A DNA stretch of 6,464 bases from Candidatus Hydrogenedentota bacterium (GTDB lineage Bacteria > Hydrogenedentota > Hydrogenedentia > Hydrogenedentales > CAITNO01): assembly GCA_022710255.1 (NCBI GenBank), contig JAKLHG010000232.1:1-6464 (forward strand), in the 5' to 3' direction. Shown here in pieces: positions 1 to 6,325 of this stretch. The translations under genes and the position numbers were made by a program. Within the stretch, counting starts at the first letter, position 1; every line of letters starts with the position of its first letter. The notes below the pieces were generated by a model. The model had not been told where the DNA came from. It saw only the letters and a program-made list of their open reading frames with translations, and searched no databases.

Positions 1-680
1 CCGCGATGGTTGACAAAAATGACCGTGTGTTCCGGAGCGCCGAGACGATGGCGAACCGTAAGGTAATGGAGCAGGGCTTCCAGTGCATAGGCGCCGATGG
101 GTACAATCCTCTCTTTCTTGCGTTTACCGAGAACACGCACAGTATGTTGATCCATAAATACGTCGGGCAGGCGTAATCCTGCCAGCTCCGTCGCACGCAG
201 GCCGCAGGAGTAAAGCGCTTCCATGACCGCACGGTCGCGCGCGCCCAGAGGTTCCGAGGTGTCCGGCGTTTCCAGTAGCCTGGTTACTTCGGGAATGGAA
301 AGCACATCCGGCAGCGTTTTGGGCAGTCGAGGGGAACGTAATCCCTGGGTCGGGTTTTCTTCAATCAGGCCCAGGCGCTGAAAATACCGGTATGCCGAGC
401 GAAGAGCCGCCAGTTTGCGTGCCGCCGTGCGCGCAGTCGCGCCGGAAGTCTGTACATGCGCCAGAAAGGCGCGAATGTCTTTTTTACCCGCCCGTTTCAA
501 TGCGGCAAGTGTTGCGGGATGGCGCGGTCCTTCTGGGTCGTGGAGCAAGGCGGAGACGCCATTTTCAATGTAATCGCAAAACATATCCAAGTCGTTGGTA
601 TAGGCGCGCAGGGTGTGTGTTGAAAAATTTTTTTCGACGCGCAGGTAATTCAGGTATCGTAAGATATCCGCAGCTGACAT
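1..680 (-). CDS. xerC: XerC-like tyrosine site-specific recombinase, C-terminus cut by window edge
   Basis: Tyrosine recombinases of the XerC/XerD family resolve chromosome dimers at dif during segregation, in the cytoplasm. The 226 visible residues hold the N-terminal SAM-like DNA-binding domain (about 1-110, with the typical FSTHTLRAYTNDL stretch at 19-31) and the first half of the catalytic domain. The first catalytic arginine is R162 in YSCGLRATEL and the beta-hairpin lysine is K186 in GKRKKERIVPIG. The HxxR motif, second histidine and tyrosine nucleophile lie beyond the left edge. A complete protein would have about 300 residues. The segment SPRLPKTLP followed by a RDRAVMEALY-type block resembles XerC somewhat more than XerD, so the symbol is tentative. 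ATG at 680 is chosen over the in-frame ATG at 686 because the GGAGG at 687-691 touches the latter but is 6 bases from the former. It could also be an integron- or element-borne integrase, but nothing around it suggests this. Confidence 0.9.
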   Translation of the reverse strand, partial: MSAADILRYLNYLRVEKNFSTHTLRAYTNDLDMFCDYIENGVSALLHDPEGPRHPATLAALKRAGKKDIRAFLAHVQTSGATARTAARKLAALRSAYRYFQRLGLIEENPTQGLRSPRLPKTLPDVLSIPEVTRLLETPDTSEPLGARDRAVMEALYSCGLRATELAGLRLPDVFMDQHTVRVLGKRKKERIVPIGAYALEALLHYLTVRHRLGAPEHTVIFVNHR

Positions 681-686
681 GAACAT

Positions 687-691
687 CCTCC
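687..691 (-). promoter_or_regulatory. Ribosome binding site deciding the recombinase start
   Basis: GGAGG on the minus strand sits directly against an ATG at 686 and 6 bases before a second in-frame ATG at 680. Only the second has workable spacing, so translation most likely starts at 680. No convincing promoter was found in the 687-842 gap, so the recombinase may be read from the HNH gene promoter. Confidence 0.7.
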
Positions 692-842
692 GCCCAAAAG
701 AAGTACGATAACAACAATTCGCCTACCTCTGCCTCTCCACGCCTTGGACGTCGTTTGATTGGCGGTACAAAACCGTTGCCGCAACTGTGCTTCCATTATC
801 CCTTGGAAGGCCGCCGCGGTATGATAGGATGGTCGCTGTTAA

Positions 843-1445
843 TCAGTCCAAGTGGTCATAACTCCAATAAGCCAGGTCAATAAAGCGTTTCCAGGAACCC
901 AGTTCCTCCTTGGAAAGCGGGGAATCAAACCGGGGAAGCCAATGGGGCGAAACCGGCTTGTGTATCAGCGGCATATGCGCTTCCTCCGGGGTCAGGTCGC
1001 GTTTCTTCAGGTTGCATTCGGAACAGGCCAGAACCAGGTTATCCCAACTGTCTGTGCCACCCCGGGAGCGGGGTACCACATGGTCAATGGTAAGTTCCGT
1101 TCGTGAAAAATTTTTTCCGCAATATTGACAAATATTTTTATCGCGAGTAAATATATTTCTTCGTGATAATCTTACTTCAGGAGAGAAAAAGCCGTTGTAA
1201 ACGTTTAACACAATTACTTCCGGGAGGCGGATACGCAAAGAGGGCGTATAAATATACCGTTTTGCGGGAATCCCGTCATTGGTACGCGAGAACTCAAGCC
1301 AGTCATCAAAATCATACAGGGCATAATCTTTGGGGTGTACAACCCGAGCCTGTTTTTGGAACAGCAATACCAAGGCACGTTTGGCAGGTGCGACATTTAC
1401 GGCGACCCAAGATTTATTCAGAACTAGAACATAGGCGTTTAACAT
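843..1445 (-). CDS. HNH endonuclease family protein (200 aa)
   Basis: This is a small HNH-fold protein. Its N-terminal part (about 1-95), beginning with a VLVLNKSW stretch at 6-13, precedes the nuclease module and matches a widespread bacterial family annotated simply as HNH endonuclease. The nuclease domain spans about 104-150. It has a zinc-binding CxxC pair (C106/C109 and C141/C144), the metal-binding core D121-H122, the LTIDHVVPRSRGG segment, and N136 in the WDNLV turn, followed by N145 and K147. All expected catalytic and zinc residues look present, so the protein is probably active on DNA. Its biological role is not known to me. No methyltransferase or other restriction partner is adjacent, and no toxin-antitoxin partner is visible. 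The start at 1445 gives the usual family N-terminus, although the GGGA ribosome site upstream is weak. A sigma70-type promoter lies 36 bases upstream. The gene is intact. Confidence 0.93.
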   Translation of the reverse strand: MLNAYVLVLNKSWVAVNVAPAKRALVLLFQKQARVVHPKDYALYDFDDWLEFSRTNDGIPAKRYIYTPSLRIRLPEVIVLNVYNGFFSPEVRLSRRNIFTRDKNICQYCGKNFSRTELTIDHVVPRSRGGTDSWDNLVLACSECNLKKRDLTPEEAHMPLIHKPVSPHWLPRFDSPLSKEELGSWKRFIDLAYWSYDHLD

Positions 1446-1480
1446 ATTCCCAACTCACGGATGCCAGATAACGAATCTAC

Positions 1481-1509
1481 AGTATATCCTTCCGCAGGCT
1501 GGTACGCAA
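1481..1509 (-). promoter_or_regulatory. Predicted sigma70-type promoter for the HNH gene
   Basis: Reading the minus strand, TTGCGT (1504-1509) is followed by a 17-base spacer and TATACT (1481-1486). The -10 box matches the consensus at 5 of 6 positions and the -35 box at 3 of 6, with ideal spacing. A run of seven T lies just upstream of and overlapping the -35 box. Transcription would begin near 1474, leaving a leader of about 29 bases before the ATG at 1445. This is motif reading only, with no expression evidence. Confidence 0.5.
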
Positions 1510-1626
1510 AAAAACTTGTACATGCGTGGAGCACAGATCTTAGTACCTAAATCTTCGAAGTGCCTCCTATTCTTGGAATCTGCAGGCCCTTGCCGGGCAG
1601 GCATGAAAAAGTAACCGCTCCCCGGG

Positions 1627-2700
1627 TTATTCCAAAATTGAGCGCAATGCTTCCTGATTATCCCGCATCCATCGGACCGTATCGGAAACAATCGTTTCAA
1701 GGGAGTACCGGGGGGACCACCCGCACGCCTGACGGACTGCGGTATTGTCGGTGACATAATAAGGGATATCCGCAGGCCGCTCTTCCGGCGCAGACCTGAT
1801 TTCAATGGAATTCCCGGTGACATGACGGCACAAACCGGTCAGTTCATATAGAGATGCGCTGTTGGTTACCCCCCCTCCCACATTGAATGTGTGGCCTTTC
1901 AACTTGTCTATTTCGTTTGCCTGATAGACGACCAAGTCCAACAAATCCCTCACATGCAGCATATCACGGACCTGCAGGCCTTTTCCGCCGAAACCAATAT
2001 AGGACAAGGCCCCACCGAACAGGTGACGGGAAATCCACAGGGCCATGATACCCTGGTCGATACGCCCCATCTGCCAAGGACCGGCGATAACACCGCAGCG
2101 ATTAACAATAGCGCGCAATCCGTACATTTGGGCGTACTCATTGATAAACACTTCCGCAGCGTATTTCGTGGCACCATAAAGTGACCGTGCCCCTTCCAGG
2201 GGGAACGCTTCCGAAATGCCCGCTTCCGAAACACCGGGAAGCGTCTGTTCCGGCAGGACAGTAAAACGGGTCTCCCCTTCCTTCAGTTTTATGCCGCACA
2301 ACGGTCGCAGCGGATACACCCTGCTTGTGGACAGGAATATCATGGCTGCGCTGGTTTTCCTGGCTAATTCCAGGCAATTAATGGCTCCGGTCAGATTGCT
2401 TGCGATTACGTACCGGGGAGACTCACCGAAACCGGCGAGTACCGATGGCTCAGCGCTGCACTCAATAATGAGGCTTAAGTTCACGATTTCCGGGAGGTCC
2501 GCCATCTCGCGCACATCTCCATGGAGAAACTCAACGCCCCCCTCTTTGAGACGTTTGAGATTCAGCTCGCTACCCCGGCGCTTGAGATTATCCAGTGCAA
2601 CAACTCTTTTCCCGGTGTGGCGTTCTTTTAACTCAAGTGCCAGTTGCGCGCCAATAAATCCGGCGCCGCCGGTAACCAGTATGGTCTCATCCGAGTGCAT
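1627..2700 (-). CDS. NAD-dependent epimerase/dehydratase, CDP-paratose 2-epimerase-like (357 aa)
   Basis: This is an extended short-chain dehydrogenase/reductase acting on nucleotide sugars in the cytoplasm. The Rossmann NAD-binding motif GGAGFIG is at residues 11-17 and the acidic D37 follows the second strand. The active-site serine/threonine block STSRVY is at 124-129 and the YxxxK pair is Y175/K179 in LYGATKYAAE. The stretch NRCGVIAGPWQMGRIDQG (200-217) and the later YIGFGG, QVRDMLHVRDLLDLV and FNVGGG segments are hallmarks of the group annotated as CDP-paratose 2-epimerase (CDP-tyvelose epimerase). That enzyme inverts C2 of CDP-paratose for surface polysaccharide synthesis. The exact substrate is inferred from family resemblance, and no CDP-sugar synthesis gene is adjacent. 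The frame extends upstream to a TTG at 2724, but that codon falls in the terminator T-tract. ATG at 2700 has TAGGA with 6-base spacing, so it is preferred. Confidence 0.88.
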   Translation of the reverse strand: MHSDETILVTGGAGFIGAQLALELKERHTGKRVVALDNLKRRGSELNLKRLKEGGVEFLHGDVREMADLPEIVNLSLIIECSAEPSVLAGFGESPRYVIASNLTGAINCLELARKTSAAMIFLSTSRVYPLRPLCGIKLKEGETRFTVLPEQTLPGVSEAGISEAFPLEGARSLYGATKYAAEVFINEYAQMYGLRAIVNRCGVIAGPWQMGRIDQGIMALWISRHLFGGALSYIGFGGKGLQVRDMLHVRDLLDLVVYQANEIDKLKGHTFNVGGGVTNSASLYELTGLCRHVTGNSIEIRSAPEERPADIPYYVTDNTAVRQACGWSPRYSLETIVSDTVRWMRDNQEALRSILE

Positions 2701-2706
2701 GGCGAA

Positions 2707-2710
2707 TCCT
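2707..2710 (-). promoter_or_regulatory. Ribosome binding site deciding the epimerase start
   Basis: AGGA (TAGGA including 2711) on the minus strand lies 6 bases before ATG 2700. The competing TTG at 2724 has only terminator stem sequence upstream, so this site settles the start at 2700. Confidence 0.6.
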
Positions 2711-2722
2711 ATCGGTATATGC

Positions 2723-2758
2723 AAAAGAGCGGTAAGAGGTTATGGAACCTCTTCCCGC
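2723..2758 (-). terminator. Intrinsic (rho-independent) terminator after the YceI-domain gene
   Basis: On the minus strand a GC-rich then AT-rich stem forms between 2746-2758 and 2729-2741. It has twelve base pairs with one internal mismatch (2733/2754) and a 4-base loop (2742-2745). It is followed at once by TCTTTT (2728-2723). The outer bases 2761-2764 and 2721-2724 can also pair. It lies 34 bases past the stop codon of the YceI-domain gene. The plus strand has no T-run after the same hairpin, so the terminator is oriented to the minus strand. It ends only 22 bases before the epimerase ATG. Confidence 0.8.
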
Positions 2759-2792
2759 CCTTGCAAACATTGAATTTTGAAATGGTTATCGG

Positions 2793-3626
2793 TTATGCGG
2801 CTGGTTCAGCCAGAATTTCAAAGGAGATAACCACGTCTTTGAGAATCAACGAATCCTCGTAATTGTCGTAACCCACGTCCCACATCTTGCGGTCGACTTT
2901 AAATTCAGCCTTTGCAAAAACGCCAGTGTCCCGACGTTCAATGACTGCGGGAAATTGTACGCCCTGGGTGACGCCTTTCATTGTAAAATTACCAGTTATC
3001 ACATAACCGTTATCGGCGGGTTCAATTTTTGTGCTGGCGAAACGTGCCTGGGGGAATTCACTTGTCTTGAAGAACGCCTCGCTTTTCAGCACCGTGGTCA
3101 GGATGGAATTGGAAGAAAAGATTGATTTCATATCCACGAGGACTTCGACAAAACTCTTGGCGGGATCGTTATCCTCCACCGTTAATTTCCCTTCAAAATT
3201 AGCAAAGCCGCCTTCCATGGACATCTGAACGGTGGCGACTTCCTTATACCCAACCCACATGATCTGAGAAGTGTCATTTGGTGTAATTATAAATTCTTCT
3301 ACACCTCCGGTAGCGGCGGGAGCGACTTCCGGAGCAGTCGCCTGTTCGGCAACTGGCGTTTCAGGCGCTGCGGCTACTGGTTCTGTAACCGGCATTTGGC
3401 TGACGGCGGGTTCAGCGGTAGCCGGTTTGCCCGGCGCGTCCGCGGGTGCCTGAGGCGTGGTTTCCCTGACAGGCCGGCGCTCTTCCTGTACCGGCACCAT
3501 GCCGGCTGCGGGTGCATACTTTATGGCCTGGTTGGTGGAACCAACGTGGTAACCAAGATAACCGCCGCCGCACAAGCCTGCCACGGCACCCAGGCAAAAG
3601 ATCAACATAATTTTTATGAACTTCAT
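2793..3626 (-). CDS. Membrane-anchored YceI-domain protein with Pro/Ala-rich linker (277 aa)
   Basis: The C-terminal domain (about 110-275) is of the YceI family, a lipocalin-like beta-barrel that binds isoprenoid-type lipids in the periplasm. Supporting segments are ITPNDTSQIMWVGYK near its start, the canonical TGNFTMKGVT at 211-220, and the final strands WDVGY...LKDVVISFEI. Upstream sit a hydrophobic glycine-rich segment (about 5-29) that looks like a signal anchor, and then a linker (about 38-106) rich in proline, alanine, glutamate and threonine. The two cysteines (C11, C19) are not in a good lipobox, so I favour an uncleaved inner-membrane anchor with the barrel held in the periplasm. 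Classical YceI proteins are about 190 residues with a cleaved signal, so the anchor and linker explain the extra length. GGAG at 3635-3638 lies 8 bases before the start. The ligand is unknown. It may be cotranscribed with the oxidoreductase 94 bases upstream, and it ends at a clear terminator. Confidence 0.88.
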   Translation of the reverse strand: MKFIKIMLIFCLGAVAGLCGGGYLGYHVGSTNQAIKYAPAAGMVPVQEERRPVRETTPQAPADAPGKPATAEPAVSQMPVTEPVAAAPETPVAEQATAPEVAPAATGGVEEFIITPNDTSQIMWVGYKEVATVQMSMEGGFANFEGKLTVEDNDPAKSFVEVLVDMKSIFSSNSILTTVLKSEAFFKTSEFPQARFASTKIEPADNGYVITGNFTMKGVTQGVQFPAVIERRDTGVFAKAEFKVDRKMWDVGYDNYEDSLILKDVVISFEILAEPAA

Positions 3627-3679
3627 TTTTTATGCTCCATTTTTCAAGACGTTGATATATAAATCTGATTTTCTTCTCC

Positions 3680-3694
3680 CGCACCTTTGGTGCG
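3680..3694 (-). other. Small hairpin between the oxidoreductase and YceI-domain genes
   Basis: A perfect 6-base-pair stem with a 3-base loop (arms 3680-3685 and 3689-3694) starts 26 bases after the oxidoreductase stop. It is followed on the minus strand by purine-rich sequence, not a T-run, so it is not a canonical terminator. It could be a weak termination or mRNA 3'-end stabilising element, or chance. The AT-rich stretch at about 3648-3668 further on could hold a promoter for the YceI-domain gene, but I found no -35 partner. Confidence 0.3.
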
Positions 3695-3720
3695 CGAAAT
3701 TACGCTCATTCAGATAACGA

Positions 3721-5208
3721 TTAGATATTGGCTTTGGTTTCTTCGTCCCAACTGTCATACTCGTGAAAACTGGGTGTTTCGAAATCAAAGGTGTATACGG
3801 CCGGGTCGATTTCCACAACCTTGCCTTCCTTTTTGGACTGTACGGCGTAGATGGCAGTGAGCGCGGTGGTGAAACCAACCATTTGATTGCTTCTGGGTAC
3901 GGTACCTTTTTTAATGCAATCGGCAAACGCCCGGAACTGGTATACATCCGGTGTCTTCAGCGTCACGTCACCCAGCAATTCCACGCCCGCTTTTAATTCT
4001 TCGCTCGTGGGATTGCGGGTGCCACCGCTACCGGTCTTGTTCGCCAGTTCTTCTGCGGAAAGATTCTCTTCCGAAACGGAAGAGTAGTCTTCGCCGAACA
4101 TCCAGCACTTTTCTTCACTCAATTCAATCGTGCCTTTGTCCCCTTGAATCAGTTCTGATGCCCCCCGTTTCGCATTAGCGAGGATACTGGAATAGACGAA
4201 ACGCACTTTATAGCCCCGGTTGATAAGGTTAAGTTTTTGCAGTTTGCTCCGCTGGTCGATGGGAATAAATCCCGGATCCCCGGGATTCTGTTCATACTCA
4301 AAGGTCAGCAGAATGTTGTCATCGGTATCCCGGCCGTCGCGCCAGTAATCCAGGCCTGCGAAGGTATGCACCCGCTTGGGTACGGCGCGCATGAACCAAT
4401 TGGCAATGTCGGTCTGATGTGTTGCCAATTCGGTGAACAGGCCGTTTGAGGATTCCTCGTAAACGCGCCAGTTTAAATGGTGCTCAAGGTCGGTGATGTA
4501 CTTCTTCTCTTCATCATTCAACTGATAGTCGCCGGGAATGACACGGCGCCAATAATGGTTGCGATGCCATTGCGCGGTGATATGGTTTATGCGGCCCAGC
4601 CGGCCTTCATCGAACACAAGGCCCATGGCCATATTGTATTTGGGATTATAGCGCCGCTGATGTCCTACCTGAACCCAGCGATTAAGCTCGTGGCACTTCT
4701 CGATAAGCGCCCGGCCATCCTCCAAGGTGCGTGTTAATGTTTTCTCGCAAAAGACATACTTGCCGGCTGCCAGACAATCCATGGCTATTGGAAAATGGGT
4801 GTTCAAGGGGGTCGCTATTACCACGGCGTCCAGTTCTTCTTTAGCCAGCATTTCATGATAATCATAATAAGCGTTGGGTTTGACCGCCTGGCTTGCCCGC
4901 TGTTTTTCCTCATCGGTAAGTTTCTGGCCTTCCGTCAGTGTAATCCCGGCGTTGGACAGCTGAGCATATTTGACTGCCATACTCTGATGCGGAAAAAATA
5001 CATCGCAAACCGCGGTGATTACGATTTGGTCGGCGCCGGTTAAACCGTCGCGAATATGAAAGGTACCCTGACCGCCGGTACCGATACATCCCACCCGCAC
5101 CTTTTCATTTTGCGCGTAGGAAAATGGCGAATAGCCCGCGGCAATCATAAACCCGGCCGTGGTTCCCGCCGCTTTTAGAAAATTACGTCTGTTTAAATTA
5201 GTGCTCAT
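3721..5208 (-). CDS. Tat-exported Gfo/Idh/MocA family oxidoreductase (495 aa)
   Basis: Members of this family are NAD(P)-dependent sugar or polyol oxidoreductases. A twin-arginine signal peptide opens the protein: NRRNFLK at residues 6-12, a hydrophobic stretch, and a likely cleavage after SYA at 32. The Rossmann motif GTGGQG follows at 43-48. TPLNTH (133-138), the EKT version of the family EKP motif (155-157; K156 is the conserved lysine), GHQRRYNP (182-189) and THQTDIANW (263-271, with H264 and D267) trace the cofactor and active sites. The substrate is not identifiable; exported members are abundant in Planctomycetota and Verrucomicrobiota and are usually linked to carbohydrate metabolism. 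The reading frame continues 45 codons further upstream, but that part overlaps apbE. ATG 5208 is chosen because it gives the Tat signal and has AAAGGAG five bases ahead. The first 11 bases overlap the end of apbE. Confidence 0.93.
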   Translation of the reverse strand: MSTNLNRRNFLKAAGTTAGFMIAAGYSPFSYAQNEKVRVGCIGTGGQGTFHIRDGLTGADQIVITAVCDVFFPHQSMAVKYAQLSNAGITLTEGQKLTDEEKQRASQAVKPNAYYDYHEMLAKEELDAVVIATPLNTHFPIAMDCLAAGKYVFCEKTLTRTLEDGRALIEKCHELNRWVQVGHQRRYNPKYNMAMGLVFDEGRLGRINHITAQWHRNHYWRRVIPGDYQLNDEEKKYITDLEHHLNWRVYEESSNGLFTELATHQTDIANWFMRAVPKRVHTFAGLDYWRDGRDTDDNILLTFEYEQNPGDPGFIPIDQRSKLQKLNLINRGYKVRFVYSSILANAKRGASELIQGDKGTIELSEEKCWMFGEDYSSVSEENLSAEELANKTGSGGTRNPTSEELKAGVELLGDVTLKTPDVYQFRAFADCIKKGTVPRSNQMVGFTTALTAIYAVQSKKEGKVVEIDPAVYTFDFETPSFHEYDSWDEETKANI

Positions 5209-6310
5209 CACCGCTCCTTTTGTTCTCCTTGGTAAAATTGATGAAAATGGGTTCACTACCTTCACCCTTATCCTGTACGAGTATAGCACGCACACTCGGA
5301 TGGGCCTGGCAATAGGCATGCGCCGCTTCCACGCCCATGACAAAGAAAGCAGTGCTTAATGCGTCACTTTCCACGCCTGAAGGCGTAATTACGGTAGCGC
5401 TTGCTATTCCCGAGGCTGGCATCCCGGTGTGTGGGTTATAAATATGACTATAACGTTTACCACCGATATCAATATGACGAACCGTGTCCGCAGAGGTAGA
5501 TAAGGCCTCATCACGTATCTTAACGGTGGCGACCGGAGTGAGGTCCGCGGTATTATACGGCGAAAGGATATCTACAGTCCAGCCTTCTTCCCCCGGCGGA
5601 GCCCCCATGGCCACAATCGTGCTGGAGCCTGCATTCAAACGGGCGGTTTTCACTCCGTTCTCAGTCAAGATGTTGGCCATACGGTCCAGCGCCAACCCTT
5701 TGGCGATACCGCCGAAATCAAGTTGAATGCCGTCGCGTTCGAAAAATACGGTCTGGGCCTTCGTATCCACTATCACGTATTTTAGACCTATATGCTCCAG
5801 AACCGGTTTCAGTTCTTCAGACCGTGGGAACATAACGCCTTTTTCGCGCTCCTTCCAAAACTGGATTAAGGGGCCCACGGTCACATCAAAGGCGCCATCG
5901 GTTGTAGTGTATATTTTTCGGGCATCATTCAGGATTTCTATTAAATCGCCGGACACCTCTACCGGGGCATCTGCCGCCTTCTTATTGGTCAGAGAGGTAT
6001 AACTGTCAGGTTTCCAATTACTGATACGTTTTTCCAGTGCGTCTACGGCCTCAAAACCGGCTCTCCCTGCGCTAAGTAGCGCTTCCGGGTCTGTATTGGA
6101 ACTTTCCCCATATAGAATAGCCTCAAAGTCGGTATACATGGCGACGTGCCGGATAACCCGAATGGGCAATTCTTGAGCCTCCGAAGTTGTTAAAACACTA
6201 AACAATACGAAGCAGGTCCAGATATTCGTAAATAACAGGCGCATATAACCCACACTTTCATTGTCCCTTAACCACCTGCCAGCATCGTCGCGGTGCGAAG
6301 AACCGCACAT
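5198..6310 (-). CDS. apbE: Exported ApbE-type FAD:protein FMN transferase (370 aa, or 348 aa from ATG 6244)
   Basis: ApbE transfers FMN from FAD to a threonine or serine of partner proteins, with Mg2+, outside the cytoplasmic membrane. Counting from ATG 6244, a hydrophobic signal peptide (3-20) ends in SEA, suggesting signal peptidase I cleavage after residue 23. The family core follows: DGAFDVTVGPL (116-126), LDFGGIAKGLALD (175-187), LNAGSSTIVAMG (203-214), STSAD (249-253), RYSHIYNPHTGMPA (264-277) and SDALSTAFFVMG (293-304). These cover flavin, metal and active-site regions, so the enzyme looks intact and of usual length. Two starts compete. ATG 6310 has an excellent AAAGAGGA seven bases upstream but adds 22 residues before the signal peptide. 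ATG 6244 gives a textbook signal peptide but only a weak ribosome site. No lipobox is present. The gene overlaps the following oxidoreductase by 11 bases. The FMN acceptor protein is not evident in the window. Confidence 0.9.
   Translation of the reverse strand: MCGSSHRDDAGRWLRDNESVGYMRLLFTNIWTCFVLFSVLTTSEAQELPIRVIRHVAMYTDFEAILYGESSNTDPEALLSAGRAGFEAVDALEKRISNWKPDSYTSLTNKKAADAPVEVSGDLIEILNDARKIYTTTDGAFDVTVGPLIQFWKEREKGVMFPRSEELKPVLEHIGLKYVIVDTKAQTVFFERDGIQLDFGGIAKGLALDRMANILTENGVKTARLNAGSSTIVAMGAPPGEEGWTVDILSPYNTADLTPVATVKIRDEALSTSADTVRHIDIGGKRYSHIYNPHTGMPASGIASATVITPSGVESDALSTAFFVMGVEAAHAYCQAHPSVRAILVQDKGEGSEPIFINFTKENKRSGDEH
5214..5220 (-). promoter_or_regulatory. Ribosome binding site of the oxidoreductase, inside the end of apbE
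   Basis: AAAGGAG on the minus strand, 5 bases before ATG 5208, lies within the last codons of the apbE-like gene. Ribosomes finishing apbE at 5198 pass straight over it, which favours coupled translation of the two proteins. It also excludes the longer upstream start at 5343. Confidence 0.75.
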
Positions 6311-6317
6311 GCAGGAT

Positions 6318-6325
6318 TCCTCTTT
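6318..6325 (-). promoter_or_regulatory. Strong ribosome binding site upstream of the longer apbE start
   Basis: AAAGAGGA on the minus strand lies 7 bases before ATG 6310, which is in frame with apbE. It is the best ribosome site in the apbE leader and the main argument for the 370-residue form. A TATCAT hexamer (about 6328-6333) just upstream resembles a -10 box but has no good -35 partner. Confidence 0.5.

Noticed and set aside
687..842. Gap between the HNH and recombinase genes as a dif or attachment site or small RNA
   Set aside because: I found no XerC/D-type inverted binding arms around a 6-base centre, no strong hairpin with a T-run and no promoter with acceptable spacing.
1581..1603. 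Imperfect hairpin downstream of the epimerase as a terminator
   Set aside because: The stem is only 4 plus 3 base pairs with a 2x2 internal loop, and no T-run follows on either strand.
1455..1823. 122-codon open frame on the minus strand
   Set aside because: Much of it overlaps the epimerase C-terminus in another frame, the composition is rich in Pro, Arg and Ser with no family resemblance, and a promoter-like sequence lies inside its 3' part.
3564..3596. Lipoprotein lipobox in the YceI-domain protein (C11 or C19)
   Set aside because: Neither cysteine is preceded by the required small-residue pattern at -1 and -3, so membrane anchoring by the hydrophobic segment is more likely.
5026..5047. 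DGLTGAD in the oxidoreductase (residues 54-60) as an ApbE flavinylation site
   Set aside because: It resembles the Dxx(S/T)GA(T/S) target motif, but the final acceptor residue is aspartate, not Thr or Ser. It also sits in the Rossmann helix directly after the NAD-binding loop, where FMN attachment is implausible.
5209..5343. In-frame extension of the oxidoreductase to an upstream start at 5343
   Set aside because: It overlaps coding sequence of apbE, would bury the Tat signal 45 residues inside the protein, and has a far poorer start than ATG 5208 with its AAAGGAG.
392..5726. Numerous plus-strand open frames of 60-185 codons
   Set aside because: Each lies antisense to a well-supported minus-strand gene, has low-complexity or Arg/Ser-rich translation and lacks a recognisable domain.
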